This document shows positions 25,155 to 37,379 of a stretch of 64,000 nt of DNA, piece by piece. The notes under the pieces are model-generated. The model made no database searches and was not told the origin of the DNA. It saw only the letters and a program-made list of their open reading frames with translations. The translations under genes were made by a program, and so were the position numbers. Origin of the DNA: Timema cristinae (taxonomy: Eukaryota > Arthropoda > Insecta > Phasmatodea > Timematidae). Location of the stretch: assembly GCA_039000515.1 (NCBI GenBank), contig JBCFYV010000001.1, positions 60,012,234 through 60,076,233 on the forward strand. The letters are read 5' to 3'. Numbering within the stretch: position 1 is the stretch's first letter; each line of letters begins with the position of its first letter.

Positions 25155-25795
25155 ATGAGTACAGGTAAGTAGCTTATCACTATCTAACCTCCTCCACTCC
25201 CCAGTATCTTCATCCCATTTGGGACCAAATATTTCCCTAGGAACCTTGTTTTCTTACACCCTAATTTTTTTCTCGTGTAACGTAAGTGAACAACAGGTAG
25301 AGAACAACCGGTAAAATTACTATTTTTATATTCTTAATCTCACATTCCTTGACAGCAGGTGAGATGTTAACAACTTACTTAGCGAGCAATAGCATGCATT
25401 TCCCAACTGTATACTTTTCCTAATTTCTAGTCTAATATCATCGTTGCTAGTTAAAATTGTTCCTAAATATTTAAACTAATAAACCCTGTCAAAATGATAT
25501 TGTGCTCAAAGTAATCTCTAAACTATCCTCCTCAATCCATGTTCTTTATGTGATCATAATACTTAGTCTTTTCAGCGTTCACTTCTAGACCTATTACCTT
25601 AACAGCCGCTCTCATAAAATGTCTGCATTTCTTGCAACAGCTTCCTTACTATTACCAAACAAAACTAAATCATCTACGTATCCTAATAGCTTTATTTTAG
25701 CGTTTAATGTCAACCATTAGCCATTTTGTTGAATTTCCTAATAGCATACTCTAAGGCAAGATTAAAGAATAATGGGGCAATACATGAATTTCGAA
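25155..25795 (-). pseudogene. LINE reverse transcriptase relic, copy 2
   Basis: Same decayed minus-strand reverse transcriptase as 13195-13835, with the YVDD codons at 25669-25680 and the same stops. Apart from a T/C run change near 25270 I see no difference from copy 1. Identical decay shows that the two blocks separated long after this element died. Confidence 0.85.
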
Positions 25796-25832
25796 ATTAT
25801 TTGATATGGTACATCCAAGTTATATGTATAAC

Positions 25833-25863
<31 letters not shown>

Positions 25864-26151
25864 CTATTATTATTATTAATATTACTAATTGACCGATAAT
25901 ATCACTTGCCAAGTGAAACCAAAACTTATTTGAGAGGTGGTTAGTATGGAATTGGTTTTAGGGAACTTTATAACTATCACAAAGAGAGAATGAAAATTTT
26001 CAGAATATTTAAATGTGCCGAATGCAATCATGATATTCCAAGTTATTAATGTACTCTATTCTAAGTACGTGACCCACCAGAAACACTATCAAAATAGCTA
26101 CGATAAAGAACTAAGAAAGATGATATCACTCTTGTCAGACTCTCTTATCAA

Positions 26152-26400
26152 CTACAGAGATAGGTGGTTTAATGTGACACTAACTTTGGGGTTCCCCGGA
26201 TTGTTGTTCACCAGATATATGTTAGTTCCACGAATACATCTCTTTCCCTTGTAATTGAACGGAGGGGATTCTGAAAACGATGGTATTATTTTGGTAGGAG
26301 GAACAGTAAACGCTAACTCGGTTACTAATACAATTTTATTATATTCATACATCAAGTCATGCTCTCTGCAACTGTCGATTTTAATAGATATTATCAATAC
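26152..26400 (-). CDS. Candidate terminal coding exon, function unknown (copy 2)
   Basis: Identical counterpart of 14193-14441, with the same T-rich tract plus CAG acceptor and the same TAG stop. If the block is a false duplication, this is the same single exon. Confidence 0.35.
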   Translation of the reverse strand, partial: VLIISIKIDSCREHDLMYEYNKIVLVTELAFTVPPTKIIPSFSESPPFNYKGKRCIRGTNIYLVNNNPGNPKVSVTLNHLSL

Positions 26401-27195
26401 CTGTAAAATAACACAATTAATATATTAACATGTAATCAATGTTGGTCGCTAAGAAATATGTTTGAATTTTCTAAACTGTTCTTCCAACCAAAATAAAGAT
26501 ATATCGCCACCTGTGTCATCTGATCCTTCCCCCTCCCCCTCCCCCGCCATCAAACTGTCACGCGTCACTGTAATTTGGAGCATTGGAAGTCCCAGCACGA
26601 TTCCGACATACTCTCTCACACTTTACTCGACATGTATCTTATCTGAGAATATATTAGTTTCACTACATTGATTGACAAAGTGTACAGGCCTTTCTTTAGT
26701 TTAAGGTTGTAATTTCGCCAAAGGCGGGTCGAAAGCAACCTGCTTCATTTATACACATTTTAATAACTATTTGTAATATAATTCGAAAATAGTTCTTACC
26801 ATAATATATTATTAATCGTAAAAGTGCAAATTCAATCATATCTGATATTTTCTAACAAATCGTAATGTTTAATAAAACCTATTATTTACTGACTAACCTT
26901 TGGACTGTTTTCCAGCAGAAGACAGTGGACACACAAACAATTAACGTCTGTTCAGGTGTCACGAGGTTTATAAAAGAATGCACTCTTGAATTGAAAGGCT
27001 CCCAACACGTTTTATCGAGCACTTGACCACCAACAAAAGCTATTTAGTTTGAAGTTTCGCCAGTTTGAACAGCGTACAGACTGAATTAACAATTTTGTGC
27101 TGGTCCATGTGATTCTCTTGGAGCGGCCCCTCCATTCCCTTTCGTCCCCCTCCACCTCCTCCACAGAGAGAGAAGAGAAGGTTAACATCATCGGC

Positions 27196-30100
27196 TGTTA
27201 GGTTACACGTCTCGACTATCTTGAGAGTGTTTCACACACCTAGGTTACACGTCTCGACTATCTTGAGAGTGTTCACACACCTAGGTTACACGTCTCGACT
27301 ATCTTGAGAGTGTTCACACACCTAGTTTACACGTCTCGACTATCTTGAGAGTGTTTCACACACCTAGGTTACACGTCTCGACTATCTTGAGAGTGTTCAC
27401 ACACCTAGGTTACACGTCTCGACTATCTTGAGAGTGTTTCACACACCTAGGTTACACATCTCGACCATCTTGAGAGTGTTCACACACCTAGATTACACAT
27501 CTCGACTATCTTGAGAGTGTTTCACACACCTAGGTTACACGTCTCGACTATCTTGAGAGTGTTTCACACACCTAGGTTACACATCTCGACCATCTTGAGA
27601 GTGTTCACACACCTAGATTACACATCTCGACCATCTTGAGAGTGTTTCACACACCTAGGTTACACGTCTCGACTATCTTGAGAGTGTTCACACACCTAGG
27701 TTACACGTCTCGACTATCTTGAGAGTGTTTCACACACCTAGGTTACACATCTCGACTATCTTGAGAGTGTTCACACACCTAGGTTACACATCTCGACTAT
27801 CTTGAAAGTGTTTCACACACCTAGATTACACATCTCGACCATCTTGAGAGTGTTTCACACACCTAGGTTACACGTCTCGACTATCTTGAGAGTGTTCACA
27901 CACCTAGGTTACACATCTCGACTATCTTGAAAGTGTTTCACACACCTAGGTTACACATCTCGACTATCTTGAGAGTGTTCACACACCTAGGTTACACATC
28001 TCGACTATCTTGAGAGTGTTCACACACCTAGGTTACACATCTCGACTATCTTGAGAGTGTTCACACACCTAGGTTACACATCTCGACTATCTTGAGAGTG
28101 TTCACACACCTAGGTTACACATCTCGACTATCTTGAGAGTGTTCACACACCTAGGTTACACATCTCGACTATCTTGAGAGTGTTTCACACACCTAGGTTA
28201 CACGTCTCGACTATCTTGAGAGTGTTCACACACCTAGGTTACACATCTCGACTATCTTGAAAGTGTTTCACACACCTAGGTTACACGTCTCGACTATCTT
28301 GAGAGTGTTCACACACCTAGGTTACACATCTCGACTATCTTGAGAGTGTTCACACACCTAGGTTACACATCTCGACTATATTGAGAGTTTTTCACACACC
28401 TAGGTTACACATCTCCACTATCTTGAGAGTGTTCACACACCTAGGTTACACATCTCGACTATCTTGAGAGTGTTCACACACCTAGGTTACACATCTCGAC
28501 TATCTTGAGAGTGTTTCACACACCTAGGTTACACATCTCGACTGTCTTGAAAGTGTTTCACACACCTAGATTACACATCTCGACTATCTTGAAAGTGTTT
28601 CACACACCTAGATTACACATCTAGACTATCTTGAGAGTGTTCACACACCTAGGTTACACGTCTCGACTATCTTGAGAGTGTTCACACACCTAGGTTACAC
28701 GTCTCGACTATCTTGAGAGTGTTCACACACCTAGATTACACGTCTCGACTATCTTGAGAGTGTTCACACACCTAGGTTACACGTCTCGACTATCTTGAGA
28801 GTGTTCACACACCTAGGTTACACATCCCGACTATCTTGGAGAGTTCACACACCTAGGTTACACATCTCGACTATCTTGAGAGTGTTCACACACCTAGGTT
28901 ACACATCTCGACTATCTTGAGAGTGTTTCACACACCTAGGTTACACATCTCGACTATCTTGAAAGTGTTTCACACACCTAGATTACACATCTCGACTATC
29001 TTGAGAGTGTTTCACACACCTAGGATACACGTCTCGACTATCTTGAGAGTGTTCACACCCCTAGGTTACACGTCTCGACTATCTTGAGAGTGTTTCACAC
29101 ACCTAGGTTACACATCTCGACTATCTTGAAAGTGTTTCACACACCTAGATTACACATCTCGACTATCTTGAGAGTGTTTCACACACCTAGGTTACACGTC
29201 TCGACTATCTTGAGAGTGTTCACACACCTAGGTTACACATCTCGACTATCTTGAAAGTGTTTCACACACCTAGATTACACATCTCGACTATATTGAGAGT
29301 GTTTCACACACCTAGGTTACACATCTCGACTATCTTGAAAGTGTTTCACACACCTAGGTTACACGTCTCGACTATCTTGAAGTGTTCACACACCTAGGTT
29401 ACACATCTCGACTATCTTGAGAGTGTTCACACACCTAGGTTACACATCTCGACTATATTGAGAGTTTTTCACACACCTAGGTTACACATCTCCACTATCT
29501 TGAGATGTTCACACACCTAGGTTACACATCTCCACTATCTTGAGAGTGTTTCACACACCTAGGTTACACATCTCGACTATCTTGAGAGTGTTCACACACC
29601 TAGGTTACACATCTCGACTATCTTGAGAGTGTTCACACACCAAGGTTACACATCTCGACTATCTTGAGAGTGTTTCACACACCTAGGTTACACATCTCGA
29701 CTGTCTTGAAAGTGTTTCTCACACCTAGATTACACATCTCGACTATCTTGAGAGTGTTTCACACACCTAGTTACACGTCTCGACTATCTTGAGAGTGTTC
29801 ACACACCTAGGTTACACGTCTCGACTATCTTGAGAGGGTTCACACACCTAGGTTACACATCTCCACTATCTTGAGAGCGTTTCACACACCGAGGTTACAC
29901 ATCTCGACTATCTTGAGAGCGTTTCACACACCTAGTTTACACATCTCGACTATCTTGAGAGTGTTCAGACACCTAGTTACACATCTCGACTATCTTGAGA
30001 GTGTTCACACACCTAGGTTACACATCTCGACTATCTTGAGAGTGTTTCACACACCTAGGTTACACATCTCGACTATCTTGAGAGTGTTTCACACACCTAG

Positions 30101-31312
30101 GTTACACATCTCGACTATCTTGAAAGTGTTTCACACACCTAGATTACACATCTCGACTATCTTGAGAGTGTTTCACACACCTAGTTACACGTCTCGATTA
30201 TCTTGAGAGTGTTCACACACCTAGGTTACACGTCTCGACTATCTTGAGAGTGTTTCACACACCTAGGTTACACATCTCGACTATCTTGAAAGTGTTTCAC
30301 ACACCTAGATTACACATCTCGACTATCTTGAAGTGTTTCACACACCTAGGTTACACGTCTCGACTATCTGAGAGTGTTCACACACCTAGGTTACACGTCT
30401 CGACTATCTTGAGAGTGTTCACACACCTAGGTTACACATCTCGACTATCTTGAAAGTGTTTCACACACCTAGATTACACATCTCGACTATATTGAGAGTG
30501 TTTCACACACCTAGGTTACACATCTCGACTATCTTGAAAGTGTTTCACACACCTAGGTTACACGTCTCGACTATCTTGAGAGTGTTCACACACCTAGGTT
30601 ACACATCTCGACTATCTTGAGAGTGTTCACACACCTAGGTTACACATCTCGACTATATTGAGAGTTTTTCACACACCTAGGTTACACATCTCCACTATCT
30701 TGAGAGTGTTCACACACCTAGGTTACACGTCTCGACTATCTTGAGAGTGTTCACACACCTAGGTTACACATCTCGACTATCTTGAGAGTGTTCACACACC
30801 TAGGTTACACGTCTCGACTATCTTGAGAGTGTTCACACACCTAGGTTACACATATCGACTATCTTGAGAGTGTTTCACACGCCTAGGTTACACATCTCGA
30901 CTGTCTTGAAAGTGTTTAATTCACACACCTAGATTACACATCTCGATTATCTTGAAGAGTGTTTCACACACCTAGGTTACACGTCTCGACTATCTTGAGA
31001 GTGTTCACACACCTAGGTTACACGTCTCGACTATCTTGAGAGTGTTCACACACCTAGGTTACACATCTCCACTATCTTGAGAGCGTTTCACACACCGAGG
31101 TTACACATCTCGACTATCTTGAGAGCGTTTCACACACCTAGTTTACACATCTCGACTATCTTGAGAGTGTTCAGACACCTAGGTTACACATCTCGACTAT
31201 CTTGAGAGTGTTCACACACCTAGGTTACACATCTCGACTATCTTGAGAGTGTTTCACACACATAGGTTACACATCTCGACTATCTTGAGAGTTTTTCACA
31301 CAATTAGGTTAC
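27196..31312. repeat. 41-42 bp satellite with higher-order units, copy 2
   Basis: About one hundred clean units. Rare variants recur at set distances. The pair TATTGAGAGTTTTTC plus CTCCACTATC occurs at about 28379, 29456 and 30656. CTGTCTTGAAAG occurs at about 28541, 29701 and 30901. The GAGCGTTTCACACACCGAGG variant occurs at about 29875 and 31081. Between 29401 and 30901 the offset is exactly 1200 bp over long stretches. So blocks of 26-29 monomers have themselves been duplicated. The array ends at TTAGGTTACTGAAGCAA. Confidence 0.93.
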
Positions 31313-32790
31313 TGAAGCAAAGTTTAACCACACAGAGCAGACCTCTCAATCTGTATGAATTGATGGTACACACAGTTCTCATACTAATAGACCCCTGTTG
31401 CTAAACAACACTAGACACCATCACTGACCAAACAATAATTTAGTGCTCCAGCGTATACAACAACTGGGACAGCTACTGTCAGAGTGACATGAGCTTCTAA
31501 ACATTTCTTTATGAGAAACAATAAAATATTATTACGGAATAGTTAATAAAATTATAGCACATAAAAAGATGTAACTCTTAAAGAGACAAATAAAAAGTAC
31601 GGCCTTATAGGCTAGACCTTCAAAATGGTTGCATCAAAAAGTATGGGAATCAAACACAGCTTAAGGAGTCCAACAATTCTAATGATGCCAAGCCCTGTAT
31701 ACCAAGCAAAAATTACAACGTTGTTTGGCCATACCTCATTTAGCTAGTGCTAGTCCAAACCCACGTACATTAATAGGTCAAAAGAGATCTCCAAGTCATT
31801 TTCAGCATTTTATAAAAGTCAAAGAATTCAGATTATTCCTGTCTACGAACAAAAACATTAGATGGAAATTTATAATCAAGTGCTCACACAAAAGGCAATA
31901 AAATGAAATATACATTTTTAAAAATAAGCTCACTCACTACAGTGGCTACATCTAATTTAAATTAACAACAATCACCTGAATATTATAGCCTAATGTTATA
32001 TTATTGAGATTATAACCTTAATATGTGTAAATAACCAATCAGTAAGATAATATCAATCCCATAGAAAAATTAATATATTTAAAAAAAGTTGTCCTGAACT
32101 AATTTTAATTTTCCTTTAAACTGAAAAAACCAATATATAACATCCTGATGCAATACGTGACTCTCAATATCCCCAGCCACAACCCCTCATAGATGTCCGC
32201 TTCATCCCCTCTTGACGTTTGGGACGCCTTCTCACGTTAGCGCTGTATGTCAGTTGCGTCGCGTCAGGGCATGCCTTTGCTTCAAGATATGTACTTATTT
32301 TATGTTTGAAAAATATTCTTCAAGCACCACTGTGTTTGAAAGAAATTTTCCCACATACGTCAATGACCTTAACATGCATGCGAAACGTGCACTAGTAGTC
32401 CATCTAATGGTGGTTGAAAGTCAGTAATTGTCCGACTTTCTTCCAATTGCTCTAGCTAGTGTAGTTCTTATTTGTGACGTCATAAATTTCGGAGGGGCGA
32501 GAAGGGGAAGAGCAATGAGACTCAAGTAGGATTGCGAGCAACCAAGTTGCGACTTTTCAACAACCAAATCAATGCCCGAAGGTTGACGACTATAACCAAA
32601 TAAACTGAAAGATACCATCGCATACCCCTCTCTTCCACCCTCAAAACATATAAGTGACAAAAGTAGACATTTATGAGTGTGGGAATAGAATTAGGGGAGT
32701 TTTGCATGTCAGGTGAAGAATTGACAATTTATTGACCCCGGTCCGTGGCTACACATCTTTTGTGGAGTTGTTTCAGCAGGTGCTTTTGTT
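31313..32790. other. No recognised gene
   Basis: Unique-looking DNA right of the satellite. The part at 32160-32700 is less AT-rich and has short open frames on both strands (for example 32212-32427 +, 32421-32660 -), but none has a recognisable motif, splice context or repeat structure that I would defend. Confidence 0.5.
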
Positions 32791-32835
32791 TTGATGTGTG
32801 TCAGTGAAAGCTAACAAACGAAATTTTATAAGTAT

Positions 32836-34620
32836 ATGCCTATAATAAATAATAACACAATAATGAATGGGTTGAGTGAAGTTAGAGGCTATAGTAATAA
32901 GTGCGAGTGCATTATTTGTTGTATAAAACTTTCATCTTATGCCGGAAGAAGTGAAGAATGCGCCGAAATAGTGAATATTGGAATATCCATTCCTGAGCTA
33001 TATACAACCACATTAATAAAAAAGGATAGCTTTATTAGGCATTTTCATAAAAACATTTATTAAAAGCATTCTTGGCTAGATTTGTGTGGTTCAGAAATAT
33101 AATTGTTTACTGTTTGCCAAAATGTGGACAAGGAGTCGCTACAATGATCCAAACAATTTTTGCAATACAGTTTGAAGGCACGAAAGATAAGAATTGCATA
33201 TAAATCCATTTATTACCTTGAAAGGGTTTGAAAAAAATAGAGTAGATCTCTCACTGGACAGATATGAAAAAACTCGCATTGAACAAGGTTAAAAAAATGT
33301 GAAGTTTTGAAGACGCTGTATGTTATTTGAGCACTCAAGAGCTGGCATTTCATGGTTATGACGAGTCATTTAGTTCTACAAATATGAGAAATTATATTGA
33401 GCTCCTCAAATGGATTTCTAATTACGTTTCAGTCTTAGCTCAGCATTTAGAATCGTCTACTGTATTAACTGGGTTATCAGCTGGAATACAAAAATACCTC
33501 ATTGAGTCGATTAAAACAGTTTTACTAAATAAAATCATAAAATAAATTAAAAACGCAACATTTGTGTATGTTTTATTAGAAGAAACATCAGACATCTCAA
33601 AGCTAATGATGAAATTATGAAAAGATTTTTTTGTTTGTTTGACAGACGTAATTCTGCTAACAGATCTGCCACAGCTTTGGCTAACCATGTTAAACAGGTA
33701 GTGACAGATGTAGAATGTGGGGACAAGCTAGGCTCACAATGCTATTATGGGGTTGCAGTAATGTTTGGAGAAATAAATGGTACTCAGAAGTTTGTTTGCG
33801 ACACATTTACAAGCGCATTGTATGTTCATTGCCTAGCTCATCTCCTTAACCTTGTTTTGACTTGGTCAGTTAATCATATTAGCGGTTCTAAGGTGCTTAT
33901 TAGTACCTTAAGTGGAATTTCAAAATGTCTTTCCCCATTCTAGTAATCGAAATTCATTCTTAAATCAAATAGTTATAAAAAGACTACACAGTGCTGCACA
34001 AACTAAATGGAATGGAACTTTAACGTAGTATAATTAACCATCGGGAAAGCCTGATAGAAATGTTTGAAACAATAATAGAGTACTTACAAGAATGGAATAG
34101 TGAAACTATTTCTGTTGCTAAAGGGTTCATTCACTTTCTAGAAGATATTCAGAGCATGTATTTTCTAATTTTATTCAGCCAGATTTTTGACCACACTGAG
34201 CATATTTTCAAAACTTTGCAAACAAAACAAATTAACATTGTTTACTGTAAAACTAAAGTTGAAGAAATTACAAACAGCTTGACAAATCTTAGGCTCATAT
34301 TTGATTACCTTTATTCCAAAACACTGCAAATGGGGCTAGAACCAGAAAAAAAGTGGACGTTAACTTAATTTAAATCAAGATCCTAAATTGAAATTAAGAC
34401 ATGTTCACTATGAAGTAATTGATAACATTACCATGCAAATACAAACACTCTTTGAAAACATTAACAATCTAAAAATTCTCGAATTTTTAAATTCATCAAA
34501 ATATAATGAATATAATAATTTCCTAATGAACAAATTCTTTGATTGGAAATTGTGTAAAATATTTTGAAGCCAGCAGATTGCGTTCCGAGCTCAACGTGGC
34601 TTACTCAAGGAAAGCAAATA
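32836..34620 (+). pseudogene. hAT transposase relic (ZMYM1/DUF4371 type)
   Basis: Plus-strand fragments line up, with frameshifts, to the hAT-derived proteins annotated as ZMYM1-like or DUF4371. In order: KKDSFIRHFHKNIY with KHSWLDLC near 33030-33085 (the usual '..KHSWL' zinc-finger lead-in), ELAFHGYDESFSSTNMRNY (33340-33400, family 'ELxxRGHDE'), LESSTVLTGLSAGIQ (33450), EETSDISK (about 33580, family 'DETTD'), CGDKLGSQCYYGVAVMFGE (33717-33773, family 'YDGAAVM.G'), VHCLAHLLNLVL (33827), and a C-terminal helical part to about 34560. The whole gene order is kept but stops and frameshifts are frequent. I found no terminal inverted repeats. Confidence 0.88.
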
Positions 34621-34833
34621 AAATAATACTGTTGTGGATATGGTTAAGTATATCAGTGAAAATAATCTAGTTAAAGCATTACAGCAGTGGCGTATTGTGA
34701 GAAAAAATAATAGGTATGCTGTACTCTAAAAGTTGCAGGGGAGATTTGGGGGCCAAGGACCCTCAACCACCGTTTTCCAAGAACGTCAAGGGATTATTTC
34801 AAGGAATATATTTAAAGATATGTCCCTATAGAG

Positions 34834-34960
34834 CAGTGGTTCTCGAACATTTATTATTTCCCCTTAACTGTATGCAATCTTAGTAAATTTTGAGCCCCCT
34901 CCCCTTCCCACTCCCATATTTTCTCTTCTTTTATTTATCCATGACGATGATTACCATCCA
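34834..34960 (+). mobile_element. Orphan hAT-like terminus
   Basis: CAGTGGTTCTCGAACATTTA begins at 34834, preceded by CCTATAGAG. CAGTGGTTCTCAAAC is the typical outer end of many hAT elements, and the following C/T-rich GAGCCCCCTCCCC tract is also usual. I cannot find the matching right end, so this may be a fragment split by the SINE at 35.0-35.3 kb. Confidence 0.55.
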
Positions 34961-34984
34961 CTCCAAATTTAATAAAAGTAACTC

Positions 34985-35297
34985 GGTGGTGTCAGCCCGC
35001 ATTCAGGCTATACCTACCGAGTGGGCTACCAAACTGTTTGGGTAATTAGTACCAACTATTGCTGATAGAGGGTGTCATGTTGTCAGCACAACTATGACTC
35101 CAGCCATTAAGCTCGGTTTTCCTCACTGGAGCCACTACTACTTTATTAGAGTATCTCCTTATTTATCCACTCTAGGCTGAATCAAACCCGTTCCAGACCC
35201 ACTGCTTCCCAGATAATCTGGACGCGTCGGGAATCAAACCCGGGACCTCTAGGTCCGTAGCCAGAACCTATGACCACAAGACGACATAGGCGGTCCT
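34985..35297 (-). mobile_element. tRNA-derived SINE, third type
   Basis: On the minus strand a tRNA-like head contains a clear box B (GGGTTTGATTCCCGACG) about 55 bp downstream of a box-A-like CTTGTGGTCATAGG. The body runs leftward to TATAGCCTGAATGCGGGCTG at about 35000-35025. That end weakly resembles the tail of the two SINE families at 45-63 kb (TATAACCCGAACGGGTAGTA). No target duplication was identified. Confidence 0.6.
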
Positions 35298-35810
35298 CAA
35301 ATTTTAATGATATTTACATGGTTAGAAATTTAAGTAAATATTAATGTCGGGGCTAAGAGTGGTATGGGCACATTTCTGATTGCATAAGAGAAACAGATCC
35401 TATTCAATTAGTCCAGTGTAATTAAAAGCACACAGTTAGCAATACTCAAATCAAACAATCATAATAAGAGTAAACTGAAGTGATACATCGATCAAGCATC
35501 CATCAGATCTTGGTGAGAGGGAATCAGGTGGATTGTCCAACTCACGTTGCAATTAAAACTATTTTATAAAGCCAAATTATCTCACACAATGCTGCTTGGA
35601 AACAAACGAGTCTCCCTACTTGAGAATTTATGCTAAAGAATCTATTTAGATGCGTAAACTCTGACTAACATGGGGAGGTTGTTTCGGGCTATTAATACTC
35701 TATCGCTACGTCATTGATTTATTGCTAAGATATTTACACATATATTTTGTTGTAATCAATGGTGCACCCAAGGGGGAGAGGGGCAAACAGGATCCACCTA
35801 GCCTCTAGCA

Positions 35811-35900
35811 CAGTGCTTCCCAAATTAAGTTCCACAGAACGGGGTTCCATGAGGTATAGTTAAGGGTTCCACGAAATAATAAAGATTTAAAAAAATGTAC
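35811..35900 (+). mobile_element. Second orphan hAT-like terminus
   Basis: CAGTGCTTCCCAAATTAAGT followed by repeated GGTTCCAC/GGTTCCATGAGG words is the usual left end of a hAT or hAT-derived MITE. The matching right end is not seen. The Tc1/mariner element begins only ~130 bp downstream. Confidence 0.5.
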
Positions 35901-36032
35901 ACATTAATTATTAAAAGTTTAAAATATTGTAGGTACGTTTATATCTGGTGGACAAAATCAAAATCTCCTAAAAATTCAAAACAGTAAATGGAGCTGTCTG
36001 CTTATGAATAAGCATGCACACTCTTTGTATTA

Positions 36033-37379
36033 TACTGTGCCAATTAATTGGAACAAAGTAAAAAATCACTATTTTTCAAGAACTATGCCTTTATATAATT
36101 TTATTCCTTTAGATACACTGATAAATACCTGTATTATTATGAAGTATCTCCTTCTTTAGCAGAAACTACCTTTTGAATTCATTTTGGCATTGACTCCACT
36201 AATTTAGTGCACATATTTTTGACTTCATCATCGTGGAACCACACATTTATAGCATTCGTTATCATGCGTTCTTTGGTTATACAGTCCATTTTTACCTAAA
36301 TGTATCCTTAAAATATTATATAAGTTTTCTATTGGATTTAAGTCGGTCCAGGCCAATCAAGTAAATTAATTTTATTTCCAGCATGAAAGTCTTGACCAAT
36401 TTTGAATTGTGACATTGGACCAAGTCATGTTGAAATGTCCCGTCAAAAGTTTGGTAAGAATGGAACAATCTTAAGTTGTAATATTTCTACGTACTTGGAT
36501 AAATTCATCATACCTTGAACAGTAACTAAGCTTCCAATGCCATTTTCTGTAAAAAAACAACAACCCCAAAGCATATGTTTCAGACGGTGTTTTTCAGTTT
36601 GTTGGACATGCTCAGGTCTTAAGGGTTCACAGTTTCTTCGTCTAACGACATTTGATTTGTAACCCTGCACAAATAAATGAGCTAATCACTGAAAGTTATC
36701 TTTTCTCAGTCGTCAGAAATCCATGATTTATATTTGTTTGGCTCATTCTAAACGCTTTATCTTCATTTTAGCATTCGAATATTGTTTTTTCGTTGGTATT
36801 CTTGCATTCCGGCCAGATTCCAGAAGCCTATGGCTTACAGTTGAATCACTAACATCAAAACCACTAGCCAATAAATCTCTTTGAGGGTTTGTGCTGGTTT
36901 TTATTGGAATCATTTTACTATTTCTGATTATAATTTTATAGGTTTGTGGAGTTGTTTTATTGCTTTCTTTCTCATTTACTTCTCCTTTTTGGAGCTGCAT
37001 TGTATCTCGTAAGATTTCTTGATACACTTGATTTGCCTACCCCAACTGCAGAAGCGATATCCCTCACTGTTATAGAAGTGTGATCCTTAAGATCAATTAA
37101 TTTACAATCTTCCTTGGTGTAATATCCATTTTTAAATACACGAAGCAACACGTATCTCACAGAGAGCAAAAACTAACATCCACCTGTCACACACAAAAGC
37201 ACACAACTGAAGCGGAAGTGACTATTTCCAGTATAAAACCAGTCAAACCACATTCTTACTGTCAAGTTCTAACAGTAACATCACCTCAAGGGAGAAAAAA
37301 ACCTGTTTAAGACATCAACTGACAATCACATTACAACTCTGAGAAAAAAAAAAGCGTGTCCCAATTAATTTACACAGTA
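36033..37379. mobile_element. Tc1/mariner element with TIRs and TA duplication
   Basis: A 1347 bp element begins TACTGTGCCAATTAATTGGA and ends in the inverse of TACTGTGTAAATTAATTGGG. TA dinucleotides sit on both sides (36031-36032 and 37380-37381), which is the Tc1/mariner target site. The transposase lies inside on the minus strand. Length and ends fit a full-length Tc1-like copy. Confidence 0.9.
36110..37169 (-). pseudogene. Tc1-like transposase, broken
   Basis: This would be the cut-and-paste transposase of the surrounding element. Minus-strand fragments in order: helix-turn-helix ITVRDIASAVGVGKSSVSR (about 37060), second HTH with RDLLASGFDVSDSTVSHRLL and RIPTKKQ (36900-36790), the first acidic region (FSD followed by a frameshift, about 36695), VQGYKSNVVRRRNCEPLRPE (36670-36600), LKHMLWGCCFF (36575), the CHNSKLVKTF stretch with the usual second Asp lost (about 36410), and the DLNPIENLYNILR box holding the catalytic Glu (about 36320). 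Several stops and frameshifts make it inactive. Confidence 0.9.

Larger units (their letters stand above)
18017..31455. repeat. 12 kb block, copy 2 of 2 (starts at the gap)
   Basis: Repeats 6057 onward with very few differences and continues through a much cleaner and longer satellite (27196-31312) into unique DNA. Copy 2 therefore appears to be the better assembled version, and copy 1 the overlapping end of the neighbouring contig or the other haplotype. Confidence 0.93.

Noticed and set aside
15238..31312. CRISPR array, suggested by regular ~41 bp repeats
   Set aside because: No unique spacers: the whole unit repeats. The context is eukaryotic and the array shows satellite-type higher-order structure.
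6057..31455. A genuine recent 12 kb segmental duplication
   Set aside because: The exact start at a 100 N gap, garbled satellite on the left side, and near identity including identical dead elements favour an assembly overlap. Kept as a finding, not as biology.
32212..32707. Overlapping open frames of 60-80 codons on both strands
   Set aside because: No recognisable motif and no supporting splice signals. Likely chance in a less AT-rich patch.
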